Positions 1 through 10,924 are shown, counted from the stretch's first letter. The stretch: 64,000 nucleotides of DNA from an uncultured Methanobrevibacter sp. (GCF_934746965.1 NZ_CAKVFS010000002.1:124001-188000); one strand, 5' to 3'. A program made the numbers and translations. The notes: generated by a model from the letters alone, not told the origin.

Positions 1-842
1 AAATTTTTAGAAACATCAATAGCTTTATCAGTTATTTCATCTGCTTCAAAATCAGAATGTAAGAAAATAATTGGAACATCTTTTTCTGCACGCTCTATTA
101 ACCCATGCCTAAATTCCGCTGAATAAAGTGGGCATGCATGTTTAATTGCTCCTTCCATAAGCATAGTCATAGCTAATTTAAAAGAAAGACCAAAATTAGG
201 TCCACTACCTAGACAATAAAATATATCCTCATCTTTAAATTCTTTAGCTAATTTTTTATTATCTTCCTCAGTAGTTTTTAATAAATTTTCAATAATATCT
301 GGAATACGTTTCAAATCACCTAACAATTCATCAGCTTTATCATAGTTAGACCCTTTAAATAAAATTTGATAAAGACAAGCTAATTGAGTTACATATGTCT
401 TTGTTCCAAGAATTGCTGTTTCTCTTTCACATTGTGTTACTATTGGAGTTTTAGCTTCTTTTATCATTGAACTATCAGGCTCATTAGAAATTGAAACAGT
501 TTGAATTCCATATTCATTAGCTCTTTTAAGAGAAGCTAATGTATCTGCAGTTTCTCCAGATTGTGATGTGAAAATAGCTATTGAATTTTCTCCATTAATT
601 AACTTTTTATTATAATAAAATTCATAGCCAGTAAATACTTCTATATTCATGTCACAAGACATTCTTAATGCATCCCTAACACTATAACATGTTGAAATAG
701 AACTACCACAACCAATTAAATAAATTTTATCTGCTTTTGATACAGCTTCTGAAACACTATCCATTTTAGACATTTCACTTTCAAAAGTCTTTCTAAGTGA
801 ATCAGGTTGCTCCATCATTTCATCATACATTTTATAGTTCAT
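1..842 (-). CDS. SIS-domain sugar-phosphate isomerase/deaminase (partial, 3' end outside window)
   Basis: Reading frame begins at ATG 840-842 after AAGGAG and runs off the left edge, giving about 280 residues. Two SIS (sugar isomerase) domains are visible: the first holds LIGCGSS near residue 48 and [10 protein letters not shown] near residue 95, the typical phosphosugar-binding Ser/Thr loops; the second holds GSGPNFGLS and [13 protein letters not shown]. There is no N-terminal glutaminase domain, so it resembles the isomerase half of GlmS or the AgaS/FrlB-type deglycases rather than complete GlmS. The substrate cannot be told from sequence. It is divergent from the DUF447 gene at 957. Confidence 0.8.
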   Translation of the reverse strand, partial: MNYKMYDEMMEQPDSLRKTFESEMSKMDSVSEAVSKADKIYLIGCGSSISTCYSVRDALRMSCDMNIEVFTGYEFYYNKKLINGENSIAIFTSQSGETADTLASLKRANEYGIQTVSISNEPDSSMIKEAKTPIVTQCERETAILGTKTYVTQLACLYQILFKGSNYDKADELLGDLKRIPDIIENLLKTTEEDNKKLAKEFKDEDIFYCLGSGPNFGLSFKLAMTMLMEGAIKHACPLYSAEFRHGLIERAEKDVPIIFLHSDFEADEITDKAIDVSKN

Positions 843-956
843 TGCTTAAACTCCTTAAAATTAATATATAATACTTATAATATTGTTTATTAACATATAA
901 AAATGTTTTTTAAAAATCGATACTTTAATTAATTAAATATTATTAAATTTATAAAT

Positions 957-1583
957 ATGAACATAAATTTATCTTCAGTTGGAATGGAAAAAGGCAGACA
1001 ATATGAGACAATAATAACCACAATAAGCTCTGAAGGTAAAAAGAATGCTGCACCTATCGGAGTTATATGTACTGGCAAAGATACTGTGATATGTCGGATA
1101 TTTAAAGGAAGCACTACTTTAGAAAACATCATATCTCAAAGGGAATTTATTGTAAATATTACTGAAAACCCCCAATTATTTACATTAGCTACAATCGATA
1201 ATATTCCAGAAAATAATTTTGATGAAAATAATTCTATTAAGAACATTGAAAGCTATTTTAAATGTGAAGTCAAAGATTTAATAGAAGCAATTAAAAAAAG
1301 TGATCCTGTTAAAAAAGATTCTGAAGCTATTGTTATAAAAGCTAAAGTCACAGAACATGTTATTAATAAAAATATAAAAGCAATTAATCGTGCAATGGGA
1401 TTACTTATTGAAACATTAGTTAATTTTACAAGAATTGATATTGTTGATGACAAACAGAAAGAATATTATCTCGGAAGATTCCAAGAAGCAAAAAGAGTAA
1501 TAAATAAAGTTGGATCTAAAGAAGAGCAAAAATCAATCAACAGAATAAAAAAAGAATTAATAAAAAAAGGATATTCTCCTTAA
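957..1583 (+). CDS. DUF447 family protein
   Basis: A 208-residue protein of the DUF447 family, whose fold is related to flavin-reductase-like split beta-barrels. The N-terminal part ([31 protein letters not shown]) is the conserved region and the C-terminal half is basic and helical. Biochemical function is unknown. ATG 957 has no Shine-Dalgarno sequence; an AT-rich TATA-like stretch lies about 30 bases upstream, so the mRNA may be leaderless. A later ATG at 984 ([10 protein letters not shown]) is an alternative start. It ends tail-to-tail with adenine deaminase, overlapping by 4 bases. Confidence 0.75.
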   Translation: MNINLSSVGMEKGRQYETIITTISSEGKKNAAPIGVICTGKDTVICRIFKGSTTLENIISQREFIVNITENPQLFTLATIDNIPENNFDENNSIKNIESYFKCEVKDLIEAIKKSDPVKKDSEAIVIKAKVTEHVINKNIKAINRAMGLLIETLVNFTRIDIVDDKQKEYYLGRFQEAKRVINKVGSKEEQKSINRIKKELIKKGYSP

Positions 1584-3295
1584 TTTTTAATTACCTCTAT
1601 AAATTCAAAGTTAGTACAATCAAACAAACCCTTATCAGAGATTTTTATAGACGGAATTACTAAAAGTGCCATAAATGACATCGTCATAAATGGAGAATCT
1701 AATTTACATCCAAAATCAATAGCTATTTTTTGTAGTTTTTCTAATTTTTCAGCTACTTTATAACTATCTTCATTTGTCATTAAACCTGCAATTGGTAAAG
1801 CAAGAGATTCTTCAAAGTCACCATCAACAATGACAAAACCACCCTTATTTTCTATTAAACAATTAACTGCTTTTGCCATATCTTCACTATTAGTTCCAAC
1901 CACTACAATATTATGAGAATCATGAGCTACTGAAGAAGCAATTGCACCTTTTTTAAGATTAAATCCTTTTATAAACCCATTAACTATTGAATTTCCACCA
2001 TATCTTTCAACAATAGCTATTTTTAAAATATCTTCTTCTAAATCAGGTTCAATAAAATCATTCTTAGTAGTTAATGATGCATTTTCCATTTCAGTTATTA
2101 ACTCACCGTTAAAACATTTAATTACATTAACTTCAACTGAATGTTTATTGCAAAATATTTCAAAATCATCACTTTGTTTTTTAGAAACATCAAATGTATT
2201 TTTAAATTCAGTGTCTTTTACATCAAACAAAACATTTTCACCATCAAAAACACATTGCCCTTTAATATATGTTTTTAAAATATTAAAATTGACTAAATTA
2301 TCTACAATAACATAATCTGCCTGCATCCCTTTTACAATAGCTCCAGTATTTAATTTATAATGTGTTGATGGATTAATTGTAACCATTTCAACTGCATTTA
2401 TAGGATTAATATCTAAAAAAATAGCTTTTTTAATAGATTCATTTAAATGACCTTTGATTAAATCAGTAGTATGTTTATCATCACTTACAATAAAATCAAA
2501 AATAGGTAAATGTATTCTTTTTTCCAGAACATCATTCGGCATTTTTCCGAATTTTTCATGATTTTTCCAATAGTTTAATCTTTCATTAAAATCAAAAAGA
2601 GCTTCCATATTTTTAGCAGAAGACCCATCACGAACCATAATTTTCATGCCTTTTTCTTTTTTCTCAATAGCTTCTGCAAAACTACTGCATTCATGGTCAG
2701 TAGATATCTCTTTAGCAATATATTTATCTAAATCTTCACCAGAAAGTAAAGGTGCATGGCCATCAACAGGTTTTCCAATTTCATGAGCTTTTTGTAACTT
2801 AGCTAACACTTCCAAATCATCATTTATAACTCCTGGAAAATTCATCATTTCAGCAAGTGCAACGACCTCCTCTCTTTTGAGAAGTTCACCAATATCATCA
2901 CTATCTAAAATAGCTCCAGATGTTTCAAAACAAGTTGCAGGAACACAAGAAGGAGCAGAAAAATAAAAATTAAAAGGAACAGATTTTGCATTGTCAATCA
3001 TAAACTCTATTCCTTCAACCCCTGCAACATTAGCTATCTCATGAGGATCACAAACAACTGACGTAGTACCAAATCTCACAGCCAATTTTGCAAATTGAGC
3101 TGGTGTAAGCATAGTACTTTCAATATGTATATGAGAATCAATAAATCCTGGAAGAATAATTCCATCAATATCCAATTCATCATCACTATCAATGACTATT
3201 GGAACTATTTCCTTAAATATACCCTCTTCCACCAAAATACGTGCTGGATAAATTGAATCAGATATAACATCTAACATATATGCACTAAATTGCAT
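1580..3295 (-). CDS. ade: Adenine deaminase
   Basis: A 571-residue amidohydrolase that converts adenine to hypoxanthine and ammonia in purine salvage. Visible family features are the metal-binding DSHIHIEST near residue 53, [21 protein letters not shown], the SDDKHT segment, and the C-terminal adenine deaminase domain with [14 protein letters not shown]. Length is normal for the Ade family. The start ATG 3293-3295 abuts the stop of the upstream gene (TAAATG), with GTGAT from that gene's end as ribosome site, so the two are translationally coupled. Confidence 0.93.
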   Translation of the reverse strand: MQFSAYMLDVISDSIYPARILVEEGIFKEIVPIVIDSDDELDIDGIILPGFIDSHIHIESTMLTPAQFAKLAVRFGTTSVVCDPHEIANVAGVEGIEFMIDNAKSVPFNFYFSAPSCVPATCFETSGAILDSDDIGELLKREEVVALAEMMNFPGVINDDLEVLAKLQKAHEIGKPVDGHAPLLSGEDLDKYIAKEISTDHECSSFAEAIEKKEKGMKIMVRDGSSAKNMEALFDFNERLNYWKNHEKFGKMPNDVLEKRIHLPIFDFIVSDDKHTTDLIKGHLNESIKKAIFLDINPINAVEMVTINPSTHYKLNTGAIVKGMQADYVIVDNLVNFNILKTYIKGQCVFDGENVLFDVKDTEFKNTFDVSKKQSDDFEIFCNKHSVEVNVIKCFNGELITEMENASLTTKNDFIEPDLEEDILKIAIVERYGGNSIVNGFIKGFNLKKGAIASSVAHDSHNIVVVGTNSEDMAKAVNCLIENKGGFVIVDGDFEESLALPIAGLMTNEDSYKVAEKLEKLQKIAIDFGCKLDSPFMTMSFMALLVIPSIKISDKGLFDCTNFEFIEVIKN

Positions 3296-4519
3296 TTAAT
3301 CACTTTCATTTAAAGATTCATATAAAAGAGGTAAAAATGTTCCAATATCAGTTACAATACTAACTACTTGTGCACTTCCCCTATCAGATAATTTAGTAAC
3401 TGTAGCAGGATTAATATCTACACAAATACTTTTAACTTTTGAAGGTAATAAATTACCCATAGCTATTGAATGCAACATTGTAGCAATCATAATTACCATA
3501 TCAACTTGTTGAGCTTGTTCACGCATTAATTTCTGTGATTCTACTGTATCAGTTATCACATCAGGTAATGGGCCATCATCACGAATAGACCCAGCTAAAA
3601 CATATGGAATATCCTTTTTAACACATTCATACATTATCCCACCAGTTAAAGTACCATCTTCAACAGCATTTTTAATAGAACCAGAACGATTAATTTTATT
3701 AATTGCTCTCATATGGTGAGTATGACCGTGAGCTATAATATCTCCAGTTTCCACTTCAATACCTAATGAAGTTCCAAATATATTACTTTCAATATCATGA
3801 GTAGCTAATGCATTTCCTGCAAGAAGAGCATCAACATACCCTTCCCTAATTAAAGCTGCTAAATATTTACCAGAGCCTGTATGAACAATAGCAGGACCTC
3901 CAACAATAGCTATTTTCCCCCCTTTATTTTTAATTTCTTTAATTTCTTTTGCAATTCCCCTAATTAAATTCATTAAAGGTTTTTCAGAAGAAACCTCACT
4001 GTTCATAAACTCAAAAGTCCCATCTTTTTCTCTAGACCTTTGAGGAGGTGTAACTTTTATCCCTTCACGACCAACAACAATCATGTCTCCTGCTTTAACA
4101 TCAGCTATTGGTTTAACTGTTGCACGAGAAGTTTCTTCATCAACACAAATTAAACAATCCATTTCAATGTTTTCAACAACAACCCAATTCCCATTATACA
4201 AAATATGTGTAGGATGATTTGAAGTAGAATAAAAACCTTCCGGAGCAACTTTATTTTTTGAAGATGCAACTAATTCAACTTCTTTTAGCTCAGATATTGA
4301 TGCACCCAACACAGACAACTCATCTAAAATAGAATTTAAAAGATCCACAGATTCTGCATAAACTGCCATTTTAACTTTACTAGTATCAGTTTTTCTTTTA
4401 CCTACATCAAATTCTAAGAAATCAAAATCTCCACCTTTGTCCATAATTATATCCAATGCTTTTGGTAAAGTTAATGAATCTATAACATGGCCAGAAAGTT
4501 CAATTGTTCTACTATTCAT
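3296..4519 (-). CDS. Archaeal ornithine cyclodeaminase (TIGR00300, LOR/SDH domain)
   Basis: A 407-residue protein of the archaeal LOR/SDH bifunctional-enzyme family (TIGR00300). Members from methanococci are known as ornithine cyclodeaminases, which convert ornithine to proline and ammonia with NAD. The N-terminal LOR/SDH region (to about residue 110) is followed by a Rossmann-like half with [17 protein letters not shown] and the glycine- and histidine-rich [15 protein letters not shown] 4519 follows GGAG at 8 bases. It lies upstream of ade in an apparent two-gene unit and close to agmatinase and arginine decarboxylase, which supports an arginine/ornithine link. The function is family knowledge. 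Confidence 0.82.
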   Translation of the reverse strand: MNSRTIELSGHVIDSLTLPKALDIIMDKGGDFDFLEFDVGKRKTDTSKVKMAVYAESVDLLNSILDELSVLGASISELKEVELVASSKNKVAPEGFYSTSNHPTHILYNGNWVVVENIEMDCLICVDEETSRATVKPIADVKAGDMIVVGREGIKVTPPQRSREKDGTFEFMNSEVSSEKPLMNLIRGIAKEIKEIKNKGGKIAIVGGPAIVHTGSGKYLAALIREGYVDALLAGNALATHDIESNIFGTSLGIEVETGDIIAHGHTHHMRAINKINRSGSIKNAVEDGTLTGGIMYECVKKDIPYVLAGSIRDDGPLPDVITDTVESQKLMREQAQQVDMVIMIATMLHSIAMGNLLPSKVKSICVDINPATVTKLSDRGSAQVVSIVTDIGTFLPLLYESLNESD

Positions 4520-4740
4520 AATGTTTGCTCCTAATTATTAATTATTAATATAATAATTTTACTTTAAGCTAATATTTAAATGATTCCATCTAATTTTCTA
4601 AAATCATAAAATGAAAAAAAGTGAAAATTAACAAAAAATACTCAAAAATATAAACAAACATCATATATTTTAACTTTAATGCAAATAAATAAATAGAAGT
4701 TATAATAAAATAGTATAAAAAATCATAATTGGAGGGAAAA

Positions 4741-5742
4741 ATGAAAATAAAACCATATATGAAAAAAATAATAGTAATAATTATTGCAATAATTGCCATA
4801 GCAGTCTGTTTAAGCGTAGTATCTGCAGATGATTATAAAAATAGTCCTGATACAACATCCACGACAAATACTTCAGATAAATTAGGATGTTGTTCTGTTG
4901 TTATTCAGCTCAAAGGTAATGAAAGTGTAATGTCATTTAGAAGAGATGCAAAAAATGAAGCCAATATAAACATAACTGAAGAAAAATGGCACAACACGAC
5001 TATTCTGAAACAATATAAAAAAGAAGGAGGATACTTCGTTCAAACAATTATCACAGAAGATGGATGGATTATGGGATTTGGAGGCATAGATGATGGAATA
5101 CACAACAAACAAATAGAAAATATCACCTCAGAAATAGTATCAAGCAAAAATATATCTAATGGAAATTTACAAAAAATTCAAAATATAAAACAAAAATTTG
5201 GATTAGGACATGTTGTAATAAAATCTCCCGAAGGAAATTATGGAATTGCAATGGCAAACACACACATAAAAGGAAAACTAAAAGAAGGTGATTATCTCTC
5301 AATACCAAATAGATATAAATATTCCAGATCAGGAACTATAGCTAACCAAAGCGCAGACCCCGTAGATTCAGCAATACAACTTGCAACCTCTGATGCATAT
5401 GGATTAAGTAGACGGGACATCATGACTTATCATTACAAACCAATTGACAATGATACTTTTAAAGGACATGGCATCGATATTTTTGCATCAAATGATGATG
5501 GAAAACAATTCTCCCAACATAATGCCCAAAATTGTGATAACTTCTATTACAACAACACATTCCACGATAAAAAAGACATACCAATAGCACCTAAGAAAAT
5601 GTATGTTGGAACTCATTTATTCGAAAACCACAAAACAAACAATCAACTAATATCAGTAGCAACTTTAATAATAAGTACCATACTCATTGTCACTATAAGT
5701 TTAAAAATAATTCATAACAAAAATCAACGCAAAAAGCTATAA
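4741..5742 (+). CDS. Exported protein anchored at both ends, unknown function
   Basis: A 333-residue protein starting at ATG 4741, preceded by GGAGGG (4731-4736); the in-frame TTG at 4729 lies upstream of that site and is rejected. A hydrophobic segment (residues about 9-27) ending in VVSADD looks like a signal peptide, and a second one (about 299-320) is followed by a basic tail, so the body is probably outside the cell. The mature part opens with LGCCSVVIQ, has NxS/T sequons, and contains GYFVQTIITEDGWIMG and HVVIKSPEGNYGIAMANTH. No catalytic motif was recognised. It ends convergent with speB, overlapping by 6 bases. Confidence 0.75.
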   Translation: MKIKPYMKKIIVIIIAIIAIAVCLSVVSADDYKNSPDTTSTTNTSDKLGCCSVVIQLKGNESVMSFRRDAKNEANINITEEKWHNTTILKQYKKEGGYFVQTIITEDGWIMGFGGIDDGIHNKQIENITSEIVSSKNISNGNLQKIQNIKQKFGLGHVVIKSPEGNYGIAMANTHIKGKLKEGDYLSIPNRYKYSRSGTIANQSADPVDSAIQLATSDAYGLSRRDIMTYHYKPIDNDTFKGHGIDIFASNDDGKQFSQHNAQNCDNFYYNNTFHDKKDIPIAPKKMYVGTHLFENHKTNNQLISVATLIISTILIVTISLKIIHNKNQRKKL

Positions 5743-6612
5743 CAATGATAAGAAATCATAAATGATTTTAGAAGCAGAAACTGCACTAATATCACCTAAC
5801 CTATCACCTGCAGTTTCCACAACATCCATTCCCACAATATTTTTTAGAGATAATGTCTGAAGTATAGCTTCTACATGACCATACAAAATACCTGCAGGAG
5901 TAGGATTACCAACACATGGAACTACAGATGGATCAAAAACATCCATATCGATAGATAAATAAATTGGAGTATCAATTGTATTTAAATAATACTCTATATT
6001 ATCAAGATGATGAAATACAGCATTATTTTTAAATGTTGTAATATTAGACTGAGACTTAACAAAATCTTCTTCTTCTTTTGAAGCTGATCTAATACCTATC
6101 TGAATCAGTTCTTTAATACCCATTTCATGAACTCTTTTCATAACACTTGCATGAGAATACTTTTCTCCAATAAATGCATCTGCCAAATCTCTATGAGCAT
6201 CTAAATGAACTACAGTTATATCATCATATCTTTTAGTTAATGAATTAAGAGCACCAATAGTTAAACTATGCTCCCCACCAATGATTAATGGTTTAATTGT
6301 TAAATCAGATAATTCATTAACTGTATCTTCAATTATATCACATGTTTTTTTACAATTCCCAGGAATAACATTAACATCACCGAAATCATAAAAAATAGTG
6401 TCTAAATCTGTGTTAAAAATAGTATTATATTTTTCAAACCCATAAGAAGCTTCTCTAACTACTATAGGTCCAAAACGTGAACCTGAATGATAAGATGTTG
6501 TACTATCAAATGGAACGCCAATTATTCCCCAAGCACCTTTTTCAAGGTTGTCAAAATCAATAATTTCCTGGGAAAAAGCAAATTTCCATGGTTCATAAGT
6601 ATTTAAAAGCAT
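5737..6612 (-). CDS. speB: Agmatinase
   Basis: A 291-residue ureohydrolase that splits agmatine into putrescine and urea. The binuclear Mn site is complete: GGEHSLTIG (His115), HLDAHRDL (Asp138, His140, Asp142) and SIDMDVFDPS (Asp222, Asp224). It is downstream of aIF5A on the same strand and across from arginine decarboxylase, the step that supplies agmatine. The start ATG is only 14 bases after an intrinsic-terminator-like hairpin and its T-tract, and no Shine-Dalgarno sequence is visible, so its expression may depend on read-through. Confidence 0.93.
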   Translation of the reverse strand: MLLNTYEPWKFAFSQEIIDFDNLEKGAWGIIGVPFDSTTSYHSGSRFGPIVVREASYGFEKYNTIFNTDLDTIFYDFGDVNVIPGNCKKTCDIIEDTVNELSDLTIKPLIIGGEHSLTIGALNSLTKRYDDITVVHLDAHRDLADAFIGEKYSHASVMKRVHEMGIKELIQIGIRSASKEEEDFVKSQSNITTFKNNAVFHHLDNIEYYLNTIDTPIYLSIDMDVFDPSVVPCVGNPTPAGILYGHVEAILQTLSLKNIVGMDVVETAGDRLGDISAVSASKIIYDFLSLL

Positions 6613-6626
6613 AATAAATCAAAAAA

Positions 6627-6652
6627 AGAACTAAATAAAATTATTTAGTTCT
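6627..6652 (-). terminator. Hairpin plus T-run between aIF5A and speB
   Basis: Perfect 12-base arms (6627-6638 and 6641-6652) followed, in the minus direction, by seven T. The 5' arm contains the last codons and stop codon of aIF5A, so a ribosome ending aIF5A would cover it. The speB start codon follows 14 bases later. It may act as terminator or attenuator. Confidence 0.7.
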
Positions 6653-7030
6653 CATAATTTTCATATTTCCTAAAGCTACGATGTAATCTACTTCAATACC
6701 TTCAGTAATTTGATCTTTTAATTCTTCAGGCATAGGTAAATCTAAAGTATCATAATTTTCCATATCCATTAATTGAACATTATTACCTTGGATAGATAAA
6801 ACTTGTCCAACTCTTTTATCAATAATTGGAATATCTACTTTAGTATCTACAGGTTTTACAATACTTCTTTTTTGATTATCAAAAATACCTACAGCTTCTA
6901 ATCTAGCTTTAGCAGCTCCATGTTTACCAGGGGATGAAGTAGTTAAACTTGTAATTTTAGATGCTTCCCCACCTAATACTATATATTTACCAACTTTTAA
7001 TGTTTTAATCTCTACAACTTTTGTTGACAT
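6641..7030 (-). CDS. Translation initiation factor aIF5A
   Basis: A 129-residue IF5A: an N-terminal SH3-like domain with the hypusination loop [13 protein letters not shown] (Lys36 is the modified residue) and a C-terminal OB fold ([22 protein letters not shown]). It rescues ribosomes stalled during elongation and needs deoxyhypusine or hypusine derived from spermidine. Start ATG 7030 follows a GGAGG-type site. Its position between agmatinase and pyruvoyl arginine decarboxylase puts the polyamine consumer beside two polyamine-making genes. Confidence 0.95.
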   Translation of the reverse strand: MSTKVVEIKTLKVGKYIVLGGEASKITSLTTSSPGKHGAAKARLEAVGIFDNQKRSIVKPVDTKVDIPIIDKRVGQVLSIQGNNVQLMDMENYDTLDLPMPEELKDQITEGIEVDYIVALGNMKIMRTK

Positions 7031-7202
7031 TAATTTTCCTCCATAAATTAAAAAATAGATTTAAAAGTAATCTATAATAAGAATTATTTTAGATTAATAA
7101 TAATTCTATCCCACATTTTATATAAATTATTCGTTTTAATTACTAGAATCTTTGATAATAAATATTAAATAGAAATTACAAAATTAAAACAAAGTGATAA
7201 AA

Positions 7203-7664
7203 ATGAAAATAGCTATTGTATCAGGAAAAGACGAAGGTCCAACAAAGTTAAATGCTTTTGATAATGCACTAACCGATGCTGGAATAGGAGATGTTAATTT
7301 AATTAAGGTATCAAGTATGCTTGAAAGAAATACGCAAATTAAAAGCTTACCAAAACTCAAACCCGGAGCAATGGTGAATTGTGTACTTTCTTCAATTACA
7401 TCAAGTAACCCCGGAGATACAATAACTGCAGTTGTAGCAGTAGCTATTGGAGAAAAATTAGGGTGTGTAGTTGAAACTACTGGAACAAATAAAGATAAAC
7501 AAGAATTAATTGATGAAGCTAACTTTATGGTAAACTATATGATGGAAAAACGTGAAGAAGAAATTAAAGAAATTATAATCGAATCATCTAGCACCACTGT
7601 AAAAAATATAGCTTCAGTTGTAGCTTCAGTTGTTTATCTAAATGATAATATAATTGAGGAATAA
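7203..7664 (+). CDS. pdaD: Pyruvoyl-dependent arginine decarboxylase
   Basis: A 153-residue proenzyme that converts arginine to agmatine. It self-cleaves between Ser37 and Ser38 in IKVSSML to make the pyruvoyl group. SSNPGDTITAVVAVAIG and the C-terminal NIASVVASVVY are typical of the family. ATG 7203 is chosen because GTGAT (7194-7198) is the ribosome site; the in-frame GTG 7194 is part of it. First gene of a plus-strand series with the NADP phosphatase/NAD kinase gene, which starts 3 bases after its stop. Confidence 0.92.
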   Translation: MKIAIVSGKDEGPTKLNAFDNALTDAGIGDVNLIKVSSMLERNTQIKSLPKLKPGAMVNCVLSSITSSNPGDTITAVVAVAIGEKLGCVVETTGTNKDKQELIDEANFMVNYMMEKREEEIKEIIIESSSTTVKNIASVVASVVYLNDNIIEE

Positions 7665-7667
7665 ACT

Positions 7668-9506
7668 ATGGATGCAAAAGATAAAAAAATAGCTACCGAC
7701 CTTTGTTATGAAATTATAAAAGAAGTAGGAAGAGCTATTAGACCACATGTCGGAAAACCAGAATCTGGAGAAAAAGTTAAAATGGGTGCTGATGGAACAC
7801 CCACATCATATATTGATGTTATAGCTGAAGACCAAGTAATAAATATATTAAAAAATGCTCCAGTAAATTCATACATAGTTAGTGAAGAAATAGGTGAACT
7901 AAAACTTGGACATGGAAAAAAAGAAAGTATTACTTTAACTCAGGAACTTAGGCGAACTGATTTAACTCCTGAAGAAAAACCTAAATTTATTTTCTTAGTA
8001 GATCCCATTGACGGAACCAGCAATGCAATTAAAGAAATTCCTGCATATGGAATATCCATTGCCGTTGCAGATGTTCCAGAAGGAAGATTAGCTACATTAA
8101 ATGATGTTGAACTTGGATTTATTAGTAATTTTGGAAATGGTAACTTCTTTGAAGCTGAAAAAGGAAAAGGATGTTGGTTAAATAATGAAACAGTTCATCC
8201 ATCAAAAACAGTGAATATCAGTGATATGTCTCTTGGAGGATTTACTAAAAGTGGAACCGAAGCAGCATCTAAATTAGTAGATAATGCCAGACGCATGCGT
8301 GTTTTAGGATCAGTTGTCTTAGAACTATCTTATGTGGCTAGTGGTAGGTATGATGCATTTCTCGATTTGAGAGGCAGTAGAATAATAGACATAGCAGCAT
8401 CTAAATTAATTGTTGAAGAAGCAGGAGGAGTTATTACAAATAAATACGGTGAAAAATTAAACAATAAATTAAGTATTTATGAAAAAACCATAGTTGTTGC
8501 AGCAAATAACCAAATACTCCACAAACAAATAATAGACATCTTAAACGACAATGAAAGTGATGTTATTGGAGAAGTAGGAATAGTAAGTAGAGTCGATGAA
8601 TATCATGCAATACTATTTTCAGTGAAAATCATTGATTATCTTTTAAACAACGGTATAACTGTAACTATTGAAAAAACATTAGCTAGAAAACTTGAAAAAC
8701 TCAAAAAAGATCCAAACTTAAAAACAATAATTAATGAAACTATACTAAAACATCCAGAATTAAAAGAGCAATTAAAAAATTTAAATTTTAATATTGAATT
8801 TAAATTACTTTCAAAATCAATACCTGACTTTAAAAGTGATATGGCAATTATCCTTGGAGGAGATGGAACTCTTTTAAGAACACAAACAAAAATGACTGAA
8901 GAAATACCTATATTTGGAATTAATATGGGTACTGTAGGATTTTTAACTGAAATAGAAGTTAATGAAACATTTGATTCCTTGAAAAAAATACTAAAAGGAG
9001 AATATTACTTAGAAAAAAGAACCAAATTAGTCGTTTCTCATGAAAACCACCATTATTCTGCATTAAATGAAGTTGTTATAATGACTGATGAACCTTCAAA
9101 AATGCTTCATTTCCAAGTACAAGTAGATGGAGAAATTATTGAAGAATTCAGAGCAGATGGTTTGATTATTTCAACACCTAGTGGATCTACAGCATATTCC
9201 ATGTCTGCAGGAGGACCTATAGTTGATCCAAATGTTGGTGGTTTTATTATTATACCAATTTGCCCATACAAATTAGGTGTAAGACCATTTATTGTATCTG
9301 ACGAAAGTGAAATTATTGTCAAATTACTTAAAAAAGGTAAAACAGCAGTATTTGTAATGGATGGTCAAATAAACGAAGAAGCAGAATATCAAGAAGAAAT
9401 TAGATTTAAAAAATCAGATAAACATGTTTACTTTATAAGAAACTCAAATAAATGCTTCTATAAAAAAGTTAAAGATAAATTAAATGAAGGAGGGATTAAC
9501 GACTAA
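7668..9506 (+). CDS. Bifunctional NADP phosphatase / NAD kinase
   Basis: A 612-residue fusion. Residues about 1-285 are an inositol-monophosphatase/FBPase-like domain with SEEIGE and the metal site DPIDGTSN (112-119). Residues about 300-600 are an ATP-NAD kinase with GGDGT (397-401), FGINMGTVGFLTE and STPSGSTAYSMSAGGP. The same fusion in Methanocaldococcus jannaschii is known to both make and hydrolyse NADP. The start ATG overlaps no gene; the stop shares one base with the start of cfbE. Both active sites look intact. Confidence 0.92.
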   Translation: MDAKDKKIATDLCYEIIKEVGRAIRPHVGKPESGEKVKMGADGTPTSYIDVIAEDQVINILKNAPVNSYIVSEEIGELKLGHGKKESITLTQELRRTDLTPEEKPKFIFLVDPIDGTSNAIKEIPAYGISIAVADVPEGRLATLNDVELGFISNFGNGNFFEAEKGKGCWLNNETVHPSKTVNISDMSLGGFTKSGTEAASKLVDNARRMRVLGSVVLELSYVASGRYDAFLDLRGSRIIDIAASKLIVEEAGGVITNKYGEKLNNKLSIYEKTIVVAANNQILHKQIIDILNDNESDVIGEVGIVSRVDEYHAILFSVKIIDYLLNNGITVTIEKTLARKLEKLKKDPNLKTIINETILKHPELKEQLKNLNFNIEFKLLSKSIPDFKSDMAIILGGDGTLLRTQTKMTEEIPIFGINMGTVGFLTEIEVNETFDSLKKILKGEYYLEKRTKLVVSHENHHYSALNEVVIMTDEPSKMLHFQVQVDGEIIEEFRADGLIISTPSGSTAYSMSAGGPIVDPNVGGFIIIPICPYKLGVRPFIVSDESEIIVKLLKKGKTAVFVMDGQINEEAEYQEEIRFKKSDKHVYFIRNSNKCFYKKVKDKLNEGGIND

Positions 9507-10924
9507 TGAATAATCTTGTAATTGACATGACTCATGGCGGAGTTAAAATAGCCATTAGTCTTGCAAAAAAAAGAGAAACTGTCTATGCATATGACATTTA
9601 TAATACTTTAAAAAATATTGATAAAAAAATGTTAGAAATTTATAATGTTAAAATTATAGATTTAGAATATTTGAAAAATTTAACAGGAAATATAAAAGTC
9701 ATTTACCCAGTTCATTTACCTTTAACTAAAAATGATATCAAAAAGTATAATCAAAATTTAAATTATACCTTTTTAACCCATCATGAAATAATTAAAGAAC
9801 TTTTAAAAGATTGGGGAAAAAATATACCTAAAATTGAAATAACTGGAGTTAAAGGAAAAACTAGTTGTGTTTTCATGTTAAAAGAAATTTTAATTAATGA
9901 AAATCCATTGATATTATCTAGTTTAGGTGCATTATTATATGAAAAAGGCAATGAAAAAGTACTTAAACAAAATATATCAATTACTCCCGCAAATATTAAG
10001 GAAACAATTGATCTCGCATATAAAATAAGCAATCCAATATGCGATATAGCTAATGGAAATTGTGAAAGTCAAAATATCAAAAAGTATAATTGTGCAATCT
10101 TTGAAACATCTCTTGGTGCTAGTGGTATTGGTGATGTTGGTCTTTTAACAAATATTACAGAAAATTACACAATAGCTAAAAATAAAAGTAATGCAGCTAT
10201 TGCAAAAAGTCAAATATTTAACTGCAATACAGTAGTTATCCAAAAAGAAACATTAGATAACTATTATACCAATATAAAACACAAAAAACTAAATACTTTT
10301 TCATTAGATAATAAAAATGCTAATTTAACTGTTAAAAATGTAATCTATGATCTAGATAAAACAAAAGTTCAGGTAACTTATAATAATATAATAACCACAA
10401 ACAACAAAGTAATTTCTGGAGAACTAGAAATTAATACATTTGCTCCCGGAAAACATCATGTGAAAAATGTTTTAGGAGTTATAACAACATGTTTATCCCT
10501 AAATATTCCTAAAAATCAAATAATAAATGGATTAAAAAATTATAAAGGAATTAAAGGAAGAACCAATAAAAAAATAATAGAAAATTCCATAATAATAGAA
10601 GAAATTAATCCTGGAATTAACACTAAAACTATTGAAGAATCAATAAATATGCTGAAAGATTTAGAAAACTATTACATAGCTATTGGTGGAGATTATGGAA
10701 TAACTTGTGAAGAAATTGATGAATATAAAGTTAGTAATTATTTAAACAACATAAAACAAGATATTATTTTAACTGGAGATGTAGGTGCTGGAATTTTAAA
10801 AAAAATGAATAAAAAAGTAAAATATTCAAAAGATTTCAAAAATATATACCAACAAGCTATACACAATAATAAAAATTTACTTTTAATTTATCGTTCAGAT
10901 TATAGGAAACTTAACGAAAGATAA
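9506..10924 (+). CDS. cfbE: Coenzyme F430 synthetase (Mur-ligase-like)
   Basis: A 472-residue Mur-ligase-like protein. It matches CfbE, which closes the last ring (activation of 15,17(3)-seco-F430-17(3)-acid) in making the nickel cofactor of methyl-coenzyme M reductase. The ATP loop GVKGKTS is at residues 114-120, the central-domain ETSLGASG and GLLTNITENY are present, and NTFAPGKHHVKNVLG marks the ligase middle. ATG 9506 follows GGAGGG and overlaps the previous stop by one base. The C-terminal domain is the most divergent part. hemC follows 144 bases later. Confidence 0.88.
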   Translation: MNNLVIDMTHGGVKIAISLAKKRETVYAYDIYNTLKNIDKKMLEIYNVKIIDLEYLKNLTGNIKVIYPVHLPLTKNDIKKYNQNLNYTFLTHHEIIKELLKDWGKNIPKIEITGVKGKTSCVFMLKEILINENPLILSSLGALLYEKGNEKVLKQNISITPANIKETIDLAYKISNPICDIANGNCESQNIKKYNCAIFETSLGASGIGDVGLLTNITENYTIAKNKSNAAIAKSQIFNCNTVVIQKETLDNYYTNIKHKKLNTFSLDNKNANLTVKNVIYDLDKTKVQVTYNNIITTNNKVISGELEINTFAPGKHHVKNVLGVITTCLSLNIPKNQIINGLKNYKGIKGRTNKKIIENSIIIEEINPGINTKTIEESINMLKDLENYYIAIGGDYGITCEEIDEYKVSNYLNNIKQDIILTGDVGAGILKKMNKKVKYSKDFKNIYQQAIHNNKNLLLIYRSDYRKLNER

